Source of the DNA: Isoetes taiwanensis
Lineage: Eukaryota; Streptophyta; Lycopodiopsida; Isoetales; Isoetaceae
DNA: 64,000 nt
Assembly (NCBI GenBank): GCA_021234155.1
Contig: JAJEKV010000065.1
Location: 4,211,594-4,275,593, forward strand
Direction of reading: 5' to 3'
Shown here: piece by piece, positions 31,210 through 44,489 of the stretch
Position numbering within the stretch: the first letter of the stretch is position 1
Layout: every line of letters begins with the position of its first letter
Notes under the pieces: generated by a model
The model's database searches: none
Seen by the model: the letters and a program-made list of their open reading frames with translations, nothing else
Told to the model about the DNA's origin: nothing
Position numbers and translations under genes: made by a program

Positions 31210-32700
31210 TATATCACATTATCGAACTCTTGTGTGTAAAGTGAGAGTCCTTGTTTTTATATTGACACAGTACTGATATTATTATCAGTACTGATGCTGA
31301 TAAGTAGCTATTAGTGGGTTCTTGCCTCTATTATATTCCACCCATATAAGTTCGATAAGGCGATTATCGGTCTTCACCTCGACTGATAACAAAAAATGCA
31401 TGGCCGACGTCGTATATTCGAGGCCAGATATTTGGTCACATAGCCAAATCTAGAGATGGAGACTAAGCGCTTGGGCGTTTGATGCGTGCCCTTCATATCC
31501 CTTCATTTCGAATTTGTGTTTTCTTGGGTTGTTCCAATTCAATTCGGAGTTGTTTTATGCTGATTTTTTGTAATTCCAGCAACATGAACGGAGACGCCTT
31601 TTCTGTGCACAGTTTATGTGGCGGCCAGACAAAAGGGACCAGGGTGGAGCCGAATACAGTAGTCGATTAAGCAGGGCCTGTACCCTGCAGGTGACGAGAT
31701 TGCTGGAAGTGGATCTTGGCATTCTTGATCCAGGGGATTGCTTGGGCTGTCAGAGGAACTTGAGAAGCATCAGATCAAATCGAGTCCTATCAGATACCTT
31801 GCAATCAGGTACTATGCAGTCAGGTGCATTCGAACAAAAACAATGCAAATACAACAATAATTCTAGCATCATTCCACGATGTCACATAGTGAGCGTCATC
31901 ATAGTGTCATCAAAGAAATGCCTCAGAACAAGAACGAATCAGAATCAATTTGGTGTGTTTGGTGTGCTATCTTTATTGCAGTAAACCTGGAGTATGGGCC
32001 AGATTCCATAGCTGTCAACGTCATAAAAAATCCTTACCCAAGCTTCCACGATCAGCACTTTTCTTAGCTCCACACCATCGCAGCAGACCGAAGCTACTCG
32101 CTCCAAGCAGGTAGCTAGTTCCCCAGGAATTTCACCATGTTGAACAAGTATGTTGCAATACCGTGACTGGTTAGGGGTTAATTTTGAATTACGGCGTCCG
32201 TATATGGTCGAAGAAGGAATACGTCTCGACCACCATTTTGCCGTAGGTGGTCGAGAAGGGGAAGATAGGCGGGAAGGAGCAAAGCCGTATCATATGTTAG
32301 GAGGGTTAGACACTCCTCCTGAAGATCTGAGACGCCATAGTTAGGGGCAGATCTTGAAGTTTCGAATGAACAATTGATTGATCTCTCTGGAATCCGGGAC
32401 TGGAATTCGGGCCACTCAAGAAAACTTATTTGATAAACTCTCAGAACCCATCAGAAAACCTTGAAGGACAATTTCAGGAGGTTAGAATCCAAATTTATTT
32501 TCTATTTGCTTGTCATTGTTAGGATATCTCGTTTTGGTGAAGAAATTACAAACTGGTTATCTCTATTTTTCGCAATCTTGGCAGAAACCCCAGGCTTGAA
32601 TGTGATTCGTTTTAGAAGGAGTAGAAGGAGCTTAAGTTTTGTTCAATTAGTCAATAGATCTTTGAAGTACTCCTTCCTAACTCTCTCTTTGGGTTTTCTG
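31210..32700. other. Mostly non-coding; no confident gene
   Basis: Short open frames (31479-31984, 32150-32344, 32461-32703) show no recognisable motif. The last ends just before the start of the large transposase-like gene and may be its 5' UTR or intron. Confidence 0.4.
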
Positions 32701-32706
32701 TAGGAA

Positions 32707-35700
32707 ATGGCATTCGAAACAAATATCATTGTGTCTGCAGTTGATGGGACCATGAGATGCTCTGAGGTTGGGTTCGTCAAAGTGAAGCAAAACGCAACGT
32801 ACGCTGATGTGAGAAAAGCTATAGAATTGGATGAGCTCGATGGCTTGGATGGACATGAGTTTGTGTTCTTGGGTAAAGGGAAGCTTCATTTATCAAAAAA
32901 ATAGGAGGAAAGGTACAAAGTTACAGCCGAGGAGGTCTTTGTTCGTGTAACAGAAACTCAAGTACATTTGCAGCCCTTCAAGAGAAGACGCCTCGTGATT
33001 AATGAACTGGAAGAAGAAGGATCTGTGGATGCCATTGAGGTTGCAGATCACACCCCAGCCAAGCAAGAAAAAGCAAGTTTAAGTCTCGAGTTTGAAGGCA
33101 GATTGCAGTCCAAATTTGCATCAAGGGCTAATACATGCAGGTGGATTCACACTTTTAGAAAATACAAGATGAAAATGCAATGTCAGGATAAGAAAGATCG
33201 ATTTGAGCTCATGTCTTTGGATGTCAATGGAGTTGGAGTGTTCAACATTTGGTGCCTTGAATGCCAAATCAGATATGGAAGAGGAGGAGATGACATGATG
33301 TACAACTTTACTGCACGCCACATAGAATCAAAGGAACACAAGCTGAACTTGCAAAGAAACTCACAAAGCGTTGCTCACAGCGAGGAAAGTGTGTCAAAGG
33401 AGATATTGGTAAGTGATCTCATGGCTGAAAATAGGGCAGCAGTTGAAGAGTGTATGGCTTTGAAAGTTAGTCCTTTTATTGAGCAATTTGGTGCCGTGTT
33501 CGAGTTGTATAAAGACACTCTTGGAGGCTATGCAAAGAAAGAAGACATTTGCATTTTGTGTGTCATTTGTCAAAGGTCTCTACTCCTCTTCCCGCCAAGA
33601 GGAGATATGGTTGAAAACATGAAAGAGCATATAAAGAGTAGTAGACATGTTCAAAAATCAAGTGCCAAAGAAAAGAACCAGGAGGACAAAGTGCATGAGC
33701 AAAGCAAGCATGAAAGGCCTTGAAAGGATATTGTGGACCCTTCACAAAAGAGCATGCTGTCATTTTTCAATCGAGGTATTACTTAATTTGTTACCTATTA
33801 AGTGCCTCATTTGCTGAATTTCTGGAATTTTTGGGCTGTTTGCTGCAGACCACTCTAAGGAGGCTGAGACTAGCCATTCAGGCATGAATTCAAGTATGTA
33901 AAGGGTGCATATACCCTTAGTTGTTTGTTTGTTGTTAAAATGTTTGTTTGTTTGTTTATAGTTCATTGTATTTAGTTCTTATTCTCATTGAAATTTTCGG
34001 GAAAAAACAATACACAGGAAGTTTGCATCTGGCTTGTCTATGTTGGGGTTTTTGGCAACTAACATATAGATATGCATCTAAGACAAGGGATTTGAGGCCA
34101 TTCTTAGATGATTCTAAGGCAGGCCTAAATTAGTATTGTGAACCAGATTTGCATGCAGAGCTCATGGTAGATGGCAGGGTAGTTAAGATCCAAGGAACAT
34201 TTAGGCATGTCAAATGTTGTAGAGTGAGTGCAAAAGCTGCCATGTTTCCAAACTTTCAATGTTCTTACTGCACTGCTGTCCCAAAGGAAAGAGACTTTCG
34301 CATGAGAGTTTATAGACAAAGTGAGGAGAAAGTGGACCGAGGCTTGAGGAATACTAAATCCCATTTGAGAGTAGACTATTTGACAAAGTTCGAGCTGCAA
34401 AACCTTGCCAAGGAAACAAGGATTGAGAATAGAAGCTTGAGAATGGAATTGAGATTATGCAGAATTAGGACACTTGCATTGTCAGTAAAGGTAAGATCTC
34501 TCCGAGACACCTTGTGTGAATCTATGAAATGTGGTGATGTGAATAAGTTTTGTATGGATATTAAAGAGGCCTATTCTCGTGGTAAGTTTGAAGGCAAGCC
34601 TGCGTTGTGGAATTTTTTAACTGACATTGCGTAGAATATATCAAGGCCCGATCATAAGAAGCGGTACAAGCAAACAACTAAGGAGTTGTTTGAAACAATC
34701 AAAATTTGTAGAGGGAGGAGGATGCATAACTTTCTATCCATGAACTTTGGAGGTCCAAGTTTGTCAACAACAAGGCGGTCTACGGGTAAGGCACTTTGCT
34801 ACAAGGCTGGAATAAATGAGGAGACATTTGCCTACTTGGCTAAGATATATTCCAATCATGTCATGAAAAATGGCTTGATCCTTGGAAGTGTGCCAACTAT
34901 TGTGGTCGAGGATGAGACCATAATCAAGAAGGCAGTGCAATGTGTGCAAGTGATGATAGTTTGATAGGTTTTTGTGGGTCCAAAGAGGATCATCATTGTA
35001 TCACTAATTTTGTAGTTCATGTTGGGAGTGGGGAAGAAGGCTACAGAAATATTGTTGATGCATTTAAGATGAATGTAGTCGCACATTATGCGCGTGTCAT
35101 TATTATGAATCCATTACATGCAAGTTTGCCCAAACTGGTTTTGTCCATACAGTTGACATGCAACAGGTTTGACCATGAGGCCGTGCGATCTCAATGGGAT
35201 CGAATAGCATATTTTTTGGAATTTACACTTAAGAAGCGTGTTAGGTCCACTAATTGGACACTCTTCTGATGGAGATGCACGTCGGAGGGCTTGCATGCTA
35301 GAAGATTACACTTCCTTGAAAGAAACAGGAAGAAAGTTTGCCATTCCATGGGAAGGATAGGTTTTTAGTGCTGCCCTGAAGAAAGATAGTAGCATACACG
35401 GTCTACATGATCAAGATTTCATTCATAATGGTAAGATGCTCATCAATCCTCTTGACAGTGCATCTCGGAGGCTTTACCTGGGTGATGAACTCATCACTCT
35501 AAATGACGTGTGGCACGTTTTCCACAACTATCAAGGTGAGCATGGTCTTCAAATTGGTGATGTGGAAACAGGCAAAATTGGCGAGCTGCCCAGAGGATCC
35601 CCTCTCAAAGAGTTCAATTGTGCGTGGAGAAATTACGTGATCCAAAGTCTTGTAATCCAATGCGAACATTGGGGACCGAAAACTTATCTCTATGTGGTTT

Positions 35701-38700
35701 CCCTCTACATTGACATATTCCTCTCTCCTCACATGGATCTATGGAACTGGATAAAAGCTGCCTCAACCGTATCTTTCTTCTTCAGGTAAGCATGTTCGTA
35801 TCTATTTCTGTCCATAATTATGGTACCTACTTCTCACTATCTTATTGCACTTGGCATAATGCAGGTTGTGGAGACTCTGGATTTCAAGACATGAGACACA
35901 TTGTTTGAAATCAAATTTCATTAATCGTGAGACATTTCTGGACATTCAACTTTCTTGCCATTTTGTTGTGTTACTTATAAGGTTTTTTAGAGATTTCTGT
36001 AAAGAGCTTGTTGTCCCATTGGATGCCACAGGGTCAGATACATGTGAGAATTTCCTCTCGAAGATAGTGGAATGGTAAGGAACGAAAGATCCTACACAGG
36101 TGCAAATGTACTTGATAGTGCAAGTGCTCTTAATAGAGTGGCAGAATCAGTCAATTGGAGAATTGGTATTCCCAGCAGCCCATGCCAAGCAGGAGAACAT
36201 TTGGCAAGTCTTGGAGAAGAAGTTGGATGGGGATGGCAAGGAGTTGAGGTGTGACTTAAGTGATTATGCCTTTGTAGGCACGGATGAGATGATAGTAGAA
36301 GCATTAGAAGCAGGACTCAAACATGCATCTGAATTATGTGCACGTGTAGGAATCACTTGTTAGGAAAGTGGAGAAGAAACTTGGTGGAGCAAACCTTGGA
36401 AGCATGAAGATTTCTTCAACAAGGACTACTTCAAGGAACTAGACACGACCATGCTTGGAGGTGAGTCAGATGATATGAGTTTAGAACAAGGGAATGATTG
36501 TATTCCAACAATCAATAATGACCTGCCCAGTGGGATTACAGCAGAATTAGAGCTAAGGCATACTTTTGATTCCATGGTAGACGAGATAGATGCACCATCT
36601 TTCAAAAAGATAGAAAGAAATGTCATGCTTGATAATAAACTTATTTGTGAAGGCACTTTGGTTAGCCAACTAAATGGAAATCCACGGCTGTCCAAAGACA
36701 AATTGACTAAGGTGAAGCTACAGTCTCTTATAAGCCATGAGGGCAAGTGCATGAATGCAGCAACCTCTCTTGGTATCGGGTCAGATTGTGCAATCTACTT
36801 TGAGATGGATGTTAGGAGTGAGAAAGAGCTAGGAAACAGAAATAAGAAAGACGTGATGCAATCATGGTACTTGGGAAGAGTGCTTAGTATGCGCAGGAAA
36901 CTTGGAAGAGCATGGAATGAAACAAGAGAGCCAATACATTTGGTTGACAGACCATCATACCCTATAGCACGCCCATGTGGGGTCCAAACTTATCTCAGAA
37001 GCTGTGGAACCAAATCGAGCAAGTTCAGAAAGTATTCATCCGTGATGAATTGGGTATCAAATATCAGACTCCATATGCTATCATGCTCGCTGAGACCGGC
37101 CTGTTTCCATTGGAGCTGGAGGCCTTATACTAGACTGTTGAGCTGTTGGTGATCCCTTTCACAGCTTATGTATAGACGTCCTACACTACCAATCACAAGG
37201 GGAGGTACTAGTTTTAGGGGATTTTAACTCAAGAACAGGTTGCAAACAGTCCAAGGTATTTGAGGATCTATCAGATATGCAACTTAATGAAATAGATGAT
37301 CCACTGTTTCATAGATGCTCGGATGACAAGATGTCTAATCACATGGGTGAGCTCTTTCTTCAGTTTTGTATGGTAAGCCACCTGAGAATTTTGAATGGGC
37401 TTAGTAAATTCCCAGACTCTGGGAAACATACTTGTATGAATCACGCAGGGGCCAGCACGGTCGATTACATGCTTGCAAATAATTTGGAGCTGGTTCAAGA
37501 CTCTAGTATTGGTGACAAACTACCCGAATCAGATCACTTGCATATGTTTGTAGCGCTTAGAACTTGCATGAAATCTGATTTCCAGCAGCCCTTAAGTTGA
37601 AGATTGATTATAAACTGCACAAATCATATCAAACACATATAGAAACGATGCTCGCAAATGCCATTTGGTCAGGCAAGCATGAGACAGATGCAACACTCTT
37701 TGCTAACATGATATTGGAGGCTGCAGGAAACATTTTTGGATATACCAAAAAGCATACAAAAGGTAGGCCATGCAACGCATGGTGGGATCTTGAATGTAAG
37801 GAAGCAAGAGCAAGGCTACCAAAGAGCTGCATTGTGAAACACAGATGGTACAAGCACTTACTAAGGTCAAAGAAGCGCTCGTATTATAGGCAGCAGCAAA
37901 TTGAACTGTCTGAGAAGTATATAAAAGCTCCAAAGACTTTTTGGGACATGCTTCAAAATAAGGCTCAACACCATGAGCTAAATATAGAGGCCTTGTCTAA
38001 ACTTGTTCGCGATATTTATGAAAAGGAAGATGCAGAGAACATGCAAATAACCTCCCTGCACCTTTTCACCGAGTCGGAGGTACAGGAAACCATAGCGGAA
38101 ATGCAGAATGGTAAGGCATGTGATCTTGATGGCATATGCATGGAGTTATTCAAATGGGGCGGACCCAAGACTTTGACTGCTATAACAAGTTTGCTGAATA
38201 ATTGTGTACAGAAAGGGTTGCCAAACAGTTGGTAGATGAACCGAGTTCATCCCATTTATAAAATGGGTGACCGGAAGGATGCTTGTAACTATAGGACCAT
38301 CTTAATTGGGAGTACTTTTTCAAAAATCTTGGGCAGCCTGTTGGAGAACAAGCTTAGCACATGGGCTGAGAGCAACGGTAAACGCTCACATTCTCAAGCG
38401 GGATTTCGAAAAACCATAATACTCTAGATCATGCTCTTACGCTCCGGGTGCTCATAGAAAAGGCTAAGGCTCCTAACTGTGATATGCTGCTTTCATAGAT
38501 CTCTCCAAGGCATTCGACACTGTTCCGAGGAAGGGATTGGGAGAAAGAATGGAGAATCTTGGTGTCCTTGCAGAAATCGGAAGTGCAGTTTCGCAGCTAT
38601 ACGAAGAGGTCCTCATTAAGCTATTTGGGGAAGTAAATGACACGGTCAGAAGCACCATTGGCGTGCGCCAAGGGTGCCCCCTGTCGCCCACGTTATTTGG

Positions 38701-39981
38701 TATTTTTGTAGACGAACTGGATGAATGGCTCAAATCACGTTCATTGTCAGGCACGAAATTGGGCACGTGCATAGTTCAGTTACTTTTATATGCTGATGAT
38801 GTAGTTCTATTGGCAAGTAAAAAGGATGTACTCCAGCGCTACTTGGACAGCCTGGGATCCTTTTGTGAAACGAAGCACATGACAGTGAATACCTCTAAGT
38901 CGAAGATTATGATTTTTGGAACTAGATACAGACCGTCATTTACATGTCAGGGGCAAGAGCTAGAAACAGTAGAAAGATATAAATACCTTGGCCTTGTTTT
39001 TTCTTCCAAATATAGCTGGAAGGAATGCATCAGCAGTAGAGCAACTGGCGGAAAAGCGGCCTTGTACAGCATGCTTTCCAGGTGTTCCAAAACAGCCTTA
39101 CATGATTGGGGGCTTAAGAGAATTTTATTTAAGTCTTTGGTGCAGCAGTAGCCCTGTACGGCACGCCCGTGTGGGGTCCAAACTTATCTCAGAAGCTGTG
39201 GAACCAAATCGAGCAAGTCCAGAAAGTATTCATCCGCGATGAATTGGGTATCAAATATCAGACTCCATATGCTATCATGCTCGCTGAGACTGGCCTGTTT
39301 CCGTTGGAGCTGGAGGCCTTATACCAGACTGTTAACTTTGTAAACAGAGTCATGGAGCAGCCACAAGACAGGCTATCACATCTTGCGCTACTACATTCAG
39401 GCCAAGAAGGCTGGTACAGGGATGTATTGAATTGGGCAAGCAAATGGGGATTGACGATGGAAAATTGGCCAGATAACAAAGTGGATGCTCGCTCCCTCTT
39501 GGAACAATTAGCAATTGACCGCCTTTGGGCCTCTCAAGGCAGTAAGATGCAACATTATGTGCAACACGTCAATCCAGCAGCTGATCATAAGAGCCAAGGG
39601 TACCTCAATGCGAATATCCCTAGGTACTTGAAAAAGCTAATGGCAAGATATAGGACCAGCTCACACAAGCTTGAGCTACAGACTGGCAGATGGTATAATA
39701 TACCAGCCACGGAGAGAATTTGCAGACTCTGTGATATGCAATGCATAGAAGACGAGGACCACGTATTTACTGCATGCCCTGCATATGCGGATGTTCGGGA
39801 AAAGTTCAACATTCGGGCACATGATTTTTGTTCCTTATTTGCGGCACCGTACTCATCATACCTAGACATAGGATTATACATCAAGGCGGTGGACGCCCAC
39901 CATTCTTTTCTCTTGAAACTATAAACAGTTTTGTACACATGCTCCATGGCCTCTTCAAGGCCCCAAGAGAGCAAGTTAATT

Positions 39982-40012
<31 letters not shown>

Positions 40013-40197
40013 CATAAAGCAGGTAGAAAGTTGTGGTTCAGTTTTGATCTATCAGACAGTCAATCAATCCCATTAGATTCCATGATAGCACTAGCTTCTT
40101 TAACGTATAACTCAGACAATGGTAGATACCAGCTTGATGATCATGATATGTTGCAATTTAATAAATTTTTGGCTGATCAGAAAAAAGGTGTCTATTA
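32707..40197 (+). pseudogene. Very large conserved transposase-like gene, interrupted by a LINE
   Basis: Opens METNIIVSAVDG-like at 32707; one in-frame TAG (32902-32904) separates it from FKRRRLVINELEEEGSVDAI and a Cys/His region (IWCLECQIRYGRGG; CILCVICQRS). Introns with GTATTA...CTGCAG and GTATGT sites follow at 33775-33900. Then: CSYCTAVPKERDFRMRVYRQ, FGGPSLSTTRRSTGKALCYK, AYLAKIYSNHVMKNGLILGS, TIVVEDETIIKKAVQ, DSLIGFCGSKEDHHC, YARVIIMNPLHASLPKLVLS, TCNRFDHEAVRSQWDRIAYF, SSDGDARRR, DQDFIHNGKMLINPLDSASR, EHGLQIGDVETGK, then QSWYLGRVLSMRRKLGRAWN to about 36957. After the LINE the frame resumes (RKLWFSFDLSDSQSIPLDSM ... LDDHDMLQFNKFLADQKKG) to TAA at 40197. I recall this order from unnamed coral/moss proteins. 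Several stops and shifts show decay. Confidence 0.65.
36958..40010 (+). mobile_element. LINE (I/R1-like, (TAA)n tail), 5'-truncated and rearranged, nested in the large transposase-like gene
   Basis: Endonuclease C-terminal half: LVLGDFNSRTG, STVDYMLA, SDHLHMFVAL (37199-37560). Reverse transcriptase: IDLSKAFDTVPRK, GVRQGCPLSPTLFGIF, LLYADDVVLL, YKYLGL (38490-39000). C-terminal zinc finger: CRLCDMQCIEDEDHVFTACP (39720-39780). It ends in nine TAA units (39983-40009). About 180 bases at 36961-37140 duplicate the post-RT segment 39159-39320 and lie ahead of the endonuclease, so the 5' end is scrambled. Stops at 38235 and a shift near 38430 break the RT frame. The interrupted gene continues on both sides. 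No target duplication was found. Confidence 0.85.
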
Positions 40198-40209
40198 AGT
40201 TTATGTTGG

Positions 40210-41380
40210 CTTAGTTGTATTCCTGAATTTTTGTCTGATAAAACAATGTTTGTGGCAAGAAATAAAGGCAAGGCAAAGCTTCTTTGAAGTTTGATTCAAG
40301 GCCTCTTCACAAATTGTAGACAGGTTCACTTCAAGTTTTTAATGCAACTTGTCTTACAACTGAATCTGTGGTATAGTTTATGTTGAGACATATGGTTTCT
40401 AATTGTTGGATTTGCTATGTTTACAGTTTGCTTCCAACATGAAGGGACATGAATTATGAGAAGATGTGCTCAGAATAAGAACTTTTGATTCATAAGCAGG
40501 GTTCTTTAGCTTATACTATTTTGTATGATTGCAGAATGGAGACCTTTGTACAGACATATCTTCCAAGTTTTGTATTCATCTCCATCCATTTGAACTTGCT
40601 TCAAAATTTGCTTTGGCAAAGCTTATAAGAAAGTCTTGAAAAATGAAATGTAAGAAGTGATGTATATGAACATCTGCTGTATATGAACATCTGCAAACCC
40701 CAATACAGTTTCCAACATTTTTTTGTTGTGTCTGCATTAACGTGTATTAGTTCTTTTCTTTGTTCCTTTCTTTGCTTTCTAATTCAGTTCATTCATTTGT
40801 TGAGGTGTATTAGTATGTGTGCTTTGTTCCTTTGTTTGCTGCTTTGTTTGCAATGGTTCATTTTATTCATTTGTTTGCAATGGTTCAGTTTATTCATTTG
40901 TTTGCAATGGTTTCTGAATTGGTTTGCATGTTTGTGAAATGGTTCCTATGTTCCATCATTTTTAAATGTATCTGAATGTATAGAAAGTACAAAACAATCT
41001 GATATAACAAACCCAGAAATCTGATACAAGAAACAATCTGTTAACAATGAATTTCAGTGATAAACCTTGTTATCTTTCTCACTGAATTTATATCTTAACA
41101 GATTACACTATTAGAAAAACTGTATTTCAGATGAAGAAGACTATCAGATTCGGAAACCATGTTATATTAATACTTAAACATGTTTTTAACAAAAAGCTTC
41201 ACAAAAAGTCTGTAGATTAGGAGCTTGACTTCAGCCTTTTTACAAAAAAAGCTTGGACATTTTTTAGAAACCCAGAAGGAGACTAAACAGATGGATATCC
41301 GATTTCTATGCACACTCTACATCCTTTATATGATTCAATCACTACTTTGAACTGTACAACAAAAAGAAAACTTAGTATTC
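40210..41380. other. AT-rich spacer without a supportable gene
   Basis: A TTTGTTTGCAATGGTTCA phrase repeats three times at about 40847-40930. Other open frames are short and unremarkable. Confidence 0.5.
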
Positions 41381-41394
41381 AGAGGATTTCATCA

Positions 41395-41650
41395 CTAAAA
41401 GTAATCGGGAGGGGACATCTTCAGAGCCACACGAAGGTAAATCCCATCAGCTTCCATATTCATCTGCAAAAGACACTCATCTTGAGGATTAACACGATCA
41501 ACCCACTGCTGCACTTTATCCGAAACTGAAGCTTCTTGTCTCTGCAATCGCTCCACCTCCAAGGCTGAGAATTTCACCACAAAGGTCATTTGCATGCCCG
41601 GATGGCTGGAAGAAGAGGATTCATCCTCTTGTATACTTGAGCCTCGCCAT
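41395..41650 (-). pseudogene. Frameshifted paralogue of the H3-tail-like small protein
   Basis: ATG 41650 gives MARLKYTRG then TGA. The neighbouring frame reads QEDESSSSSHPGMQMTFVVK, FSALEVERLQRQEASVSDKV, QQWVDRVNPQDECLLQMNME and VALKMSPPDYF to 41395. This aligns over its length with the protein at 17743-18039 (KFT..QVEKL, WVDRGYPDEERLLEMKM, ELRMAP). A short deletion plus shift just after the H3-like start removes the STPAIVPAPS part. It lies convergent and downstream of the large transposase-like gene, much as the 17.7-kb copy lies convergent with the Ulp1 gene. Confidence 0.65.
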
Positions 41651-41884
41651 GAAGAAGCGGCTGAAGAAAAGAAGATCAAACAATCTGGCCAAGAAAATGA
41701 AGAAGGGAGAAGAGAAAATGAAATCTAGAGAAGATGAAGAATCTTCTCTTATAGGAGAAGGGCAGCGTCCAATCAAAGGGTTTATGAATGCCATTATGTT
41801 CATAATGCTGCATGCAGAATTGGGGCTCGAAACCCGAGCCATGCAATAATAGTTTTTATTTTGTGTTTCTGTAATAGGCAAATT

Positions 41885-43860
41885 ACCCTCTTATATGCCA
41901 TATTATATTATGGGGGACCCCCAATATAACATTGAGGTATACCATACGTATTGTTTAACGTATACCCTACCCATTAAGTATTTCTAAATATTCCAATATG
42001 CCATATCCCGAGCCATATTCTAATATGCCATATGTATTCCGAATAATCCAACCATTTCCAACCATTCTTTGCAAGCAATATCCATGAAAAACATTATGAA
42101 ATTTCTCTAAACACCATTTTTCCTTTAAATAAGCCTTGGGTATGCAAACGTCAATACAAGATCGGGTAGGGGTATGTAAAAACGAAGATATTCCATAAGT
42201 ACATCTACGGTAGGGGGCTTCGAAACTGGCTTTTTCCATTTACGTATGTAGGGGTTTTCCACCCCCAAAAAGTCATATACATGGGTTTTTTAGTGACCCC
42301 TTGCACGCAGATGAGGTATCCCCATATGCCTAGGTGAAATCCCTGGGGCTAATCTAGAATAACATTATTTTTATATCGAATTTCTCGTATAAGATCTTTA
42401 AGATATGCAAGTGTTTGTGTTGTGTGAATGTGGTTATATTTGGTATTTGAAAGATGCATAGTCATTGTGTTGTATGAATGTGGTTATATTTGGTATTTGA
42501 AGGATGCATAGTCATTGTGTAGCGAAGTTCTAAGACTGAACCAAATTTGTAAAACTTTGTATTTGCTTTAAACTTTTTAGTTGCTCTAGAAAAGAAGAAG
42601 AAGCAAGTGTTATCAAATGTAAGGAGACCCCATCTTCTGAAGTGAAAGAGAAATTTGAAATAATAGAGTGTGAAATTTGAAAGAAAGAGAGATTAGGATA
42701 TATTCTTAAGCAATGTAGAATTCAAAGTCGACCACTACAGCCATAAGAGCCCAGACTGCATTCTTTATCATGCTTAATCTTAGGAATTCAATATCAGAGC
42801 TTAAAGAAAGAGCATGGGTTACTTTAGCTCAGATCTGCCTCTCCGGTTTGCCATGCATATTTGATGAGGATGCAAAGAATGCATCATTTAACCTTCGGAA
42901 TCTACCACCATTTCTGATCCATCATTTTTTCTCACTTAATGTTGGCACGATCTTCACTTCCATTATCACCATAGCGACCTTTGGCCCTCAAGCTTGCAAA
43001 AATAGGCCAAAGATATGAAAAAAGTGATATGCAAAATGCATGAAACTCCTTAATTAATACATCCAGTGAAATTTGCAGCGCCTTGAGACCACGGCAAGGT
43101 CGTGGTTGGAAGAGGAAGATGCGTACAAATTTAAAAAACATTTCTTATTCTTAAAAAGTGGTCTATTTTACATGGCCTATAATTGTTTTACACGGCCTAT
43201 AATTCATCTTCAAAACAAGACCCAATTCCTGATAGTAAGATCATTATCGACATTATAGGTACACCATTATTGATCCAATTATCTTAGATGATAAATCAAA
43301 ATAGATGGTCTTATTGAATGCCGGGAAATCCGCCATTTGGTGCCCTTTGTCTCAAAGTAGCCTGATGTTGTGCTTAAATATCGGTAGTATTTCAAAAAAA
43401 AAAATTCTGGGCTATAGTTTCTTGAGCACCAGGAAATCCGGTGCTTGTCTCGAAACCCAAAATTTAAAAACCAGCTATTTATTTATTAAATGTTGGTAGC
43501 AGGTTTCTTGAATGCTAAGAAATCCAAAGTCTTGAAGCTAGCTATTTAATGCATTGAATGTCGTTATCAAGTTTCTTCAGTATACACGTGTTAGTTTTTA
43601 GAAAAACTAAAGCTAAAAATTAAACCCTCCCAATTTTTCGGAACAATTCACCTGGTGGCAACACCTCAAAGATGCTTCAACCAAACTCAATTACTCAAAA
43701 TCAAGTTTGAGAACTATTCTAATATTGTCCATTTTAAAGTTATGATCTTTCACTCTAAGTTCAATGAGTGAATGCATGCATGCATGTATATCATTTACCA
43801 TATAAATCTAATATTACTGAACATTCTTGTAGAGATATACTACATTTAAAGACAAAGAAA
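41885..43860. other. Non-coding AT-rich stretch
   Basis: Contains a 50-bp tandem duplication at 42421-42520. Frames at 42770-43258 are short and show no family features. Confidence 0.5.
42421..42520 (+). repeat. 50-bp tandem duplication
   Basis: Two copies of TGTRTGAATGTGGTTATATT... at 42421 and 42471, differing at about two positions. Confidence 0.95.
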
Positions 43861-43867
43861 GTGCAAG

Positions 43868-44489
43868 ATGAGGAAGTACACCATCTTGATTATTGGAGCC
43901 GGGATCACAGGCCTGACCACGGCCCATGTCCGCATTGACAAAGGACATCATGTCGATGTCCTTGCACAAGACTATGTCGGAGGCACACGTCGTTTGACGT
44001 CTGAAATTGCTAGCGTATTATGGGAATGGCCTCCTGCTATGTATGGCAACAACACCTACACTATGTCAATGTATTTTTGTGTTTATGGCAATTTAAACTC
44101 TAAATATATTATGTTTCCCTAGGGCGCCATACAAATAAAATATCCCTACAAAAGTCAAAAAGTTTGGTGCATGGTTTTTAATAAAAGATTCAAGGAATTG
44201 GCAATTGTGCAAAATTCTTGAGTAAAAATGAGAATATCCAATTTCTTCTTCACAAAAAGCGTTGACAGTTGTCCGCACCAAGTCAAGAAGATGCAAGAAA
44301 TTGCTGGAAGGATTTCGTCATGGTCCACAGATCATTCAAGAACTGAGCCTAATTCCTTCCTATGGACTAGTAGATGCTTACCAGCATCTAGCATCGACTA
44401 TTGATGCAGAAGCATACATGGCCTTTGTGACTACGTTAATCATGCCAAGTGGATGGCCAACATTTTCTCAACAAATTATAAAATCTTGA
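43868..44489 (+). pseudogene. FAD-dependent (D-amino-acid-oxidase-like) oxidoreductase remnant
   Basis: The first piece (43868-44070) starts MRKYTILIIGAGITGLTTAH, a Rossmann GxGxxG dinucleotide fold, followed by VDVLAQDYVGGTRRLTSEIA and VLWEWPPAMYG. The second piece (44262-44489) reads FRHGPQIIQELSLIPSYGLV and DAYQHLASTIDAEAYMAFVT. Order and content fit the DAO-type FAD oxidoreductases (R-LTS-AS--WEWPP; GLVDA). Roughly 100 residues normally lying between the two pieces are absent or degraded, and the substrate-binding and C-terminal half is missing. It may be a fragment carried in by a mobile element or a decayed host gene. Confidence 0.6.

Noticed and set aside
32461-32703. Similarity of AILAETPGLNV here to AILVETPGGNV at about 60.6 kb
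   Set aside because: The match is only about nine residues and the flanking residues are unrelated; most likely chance.
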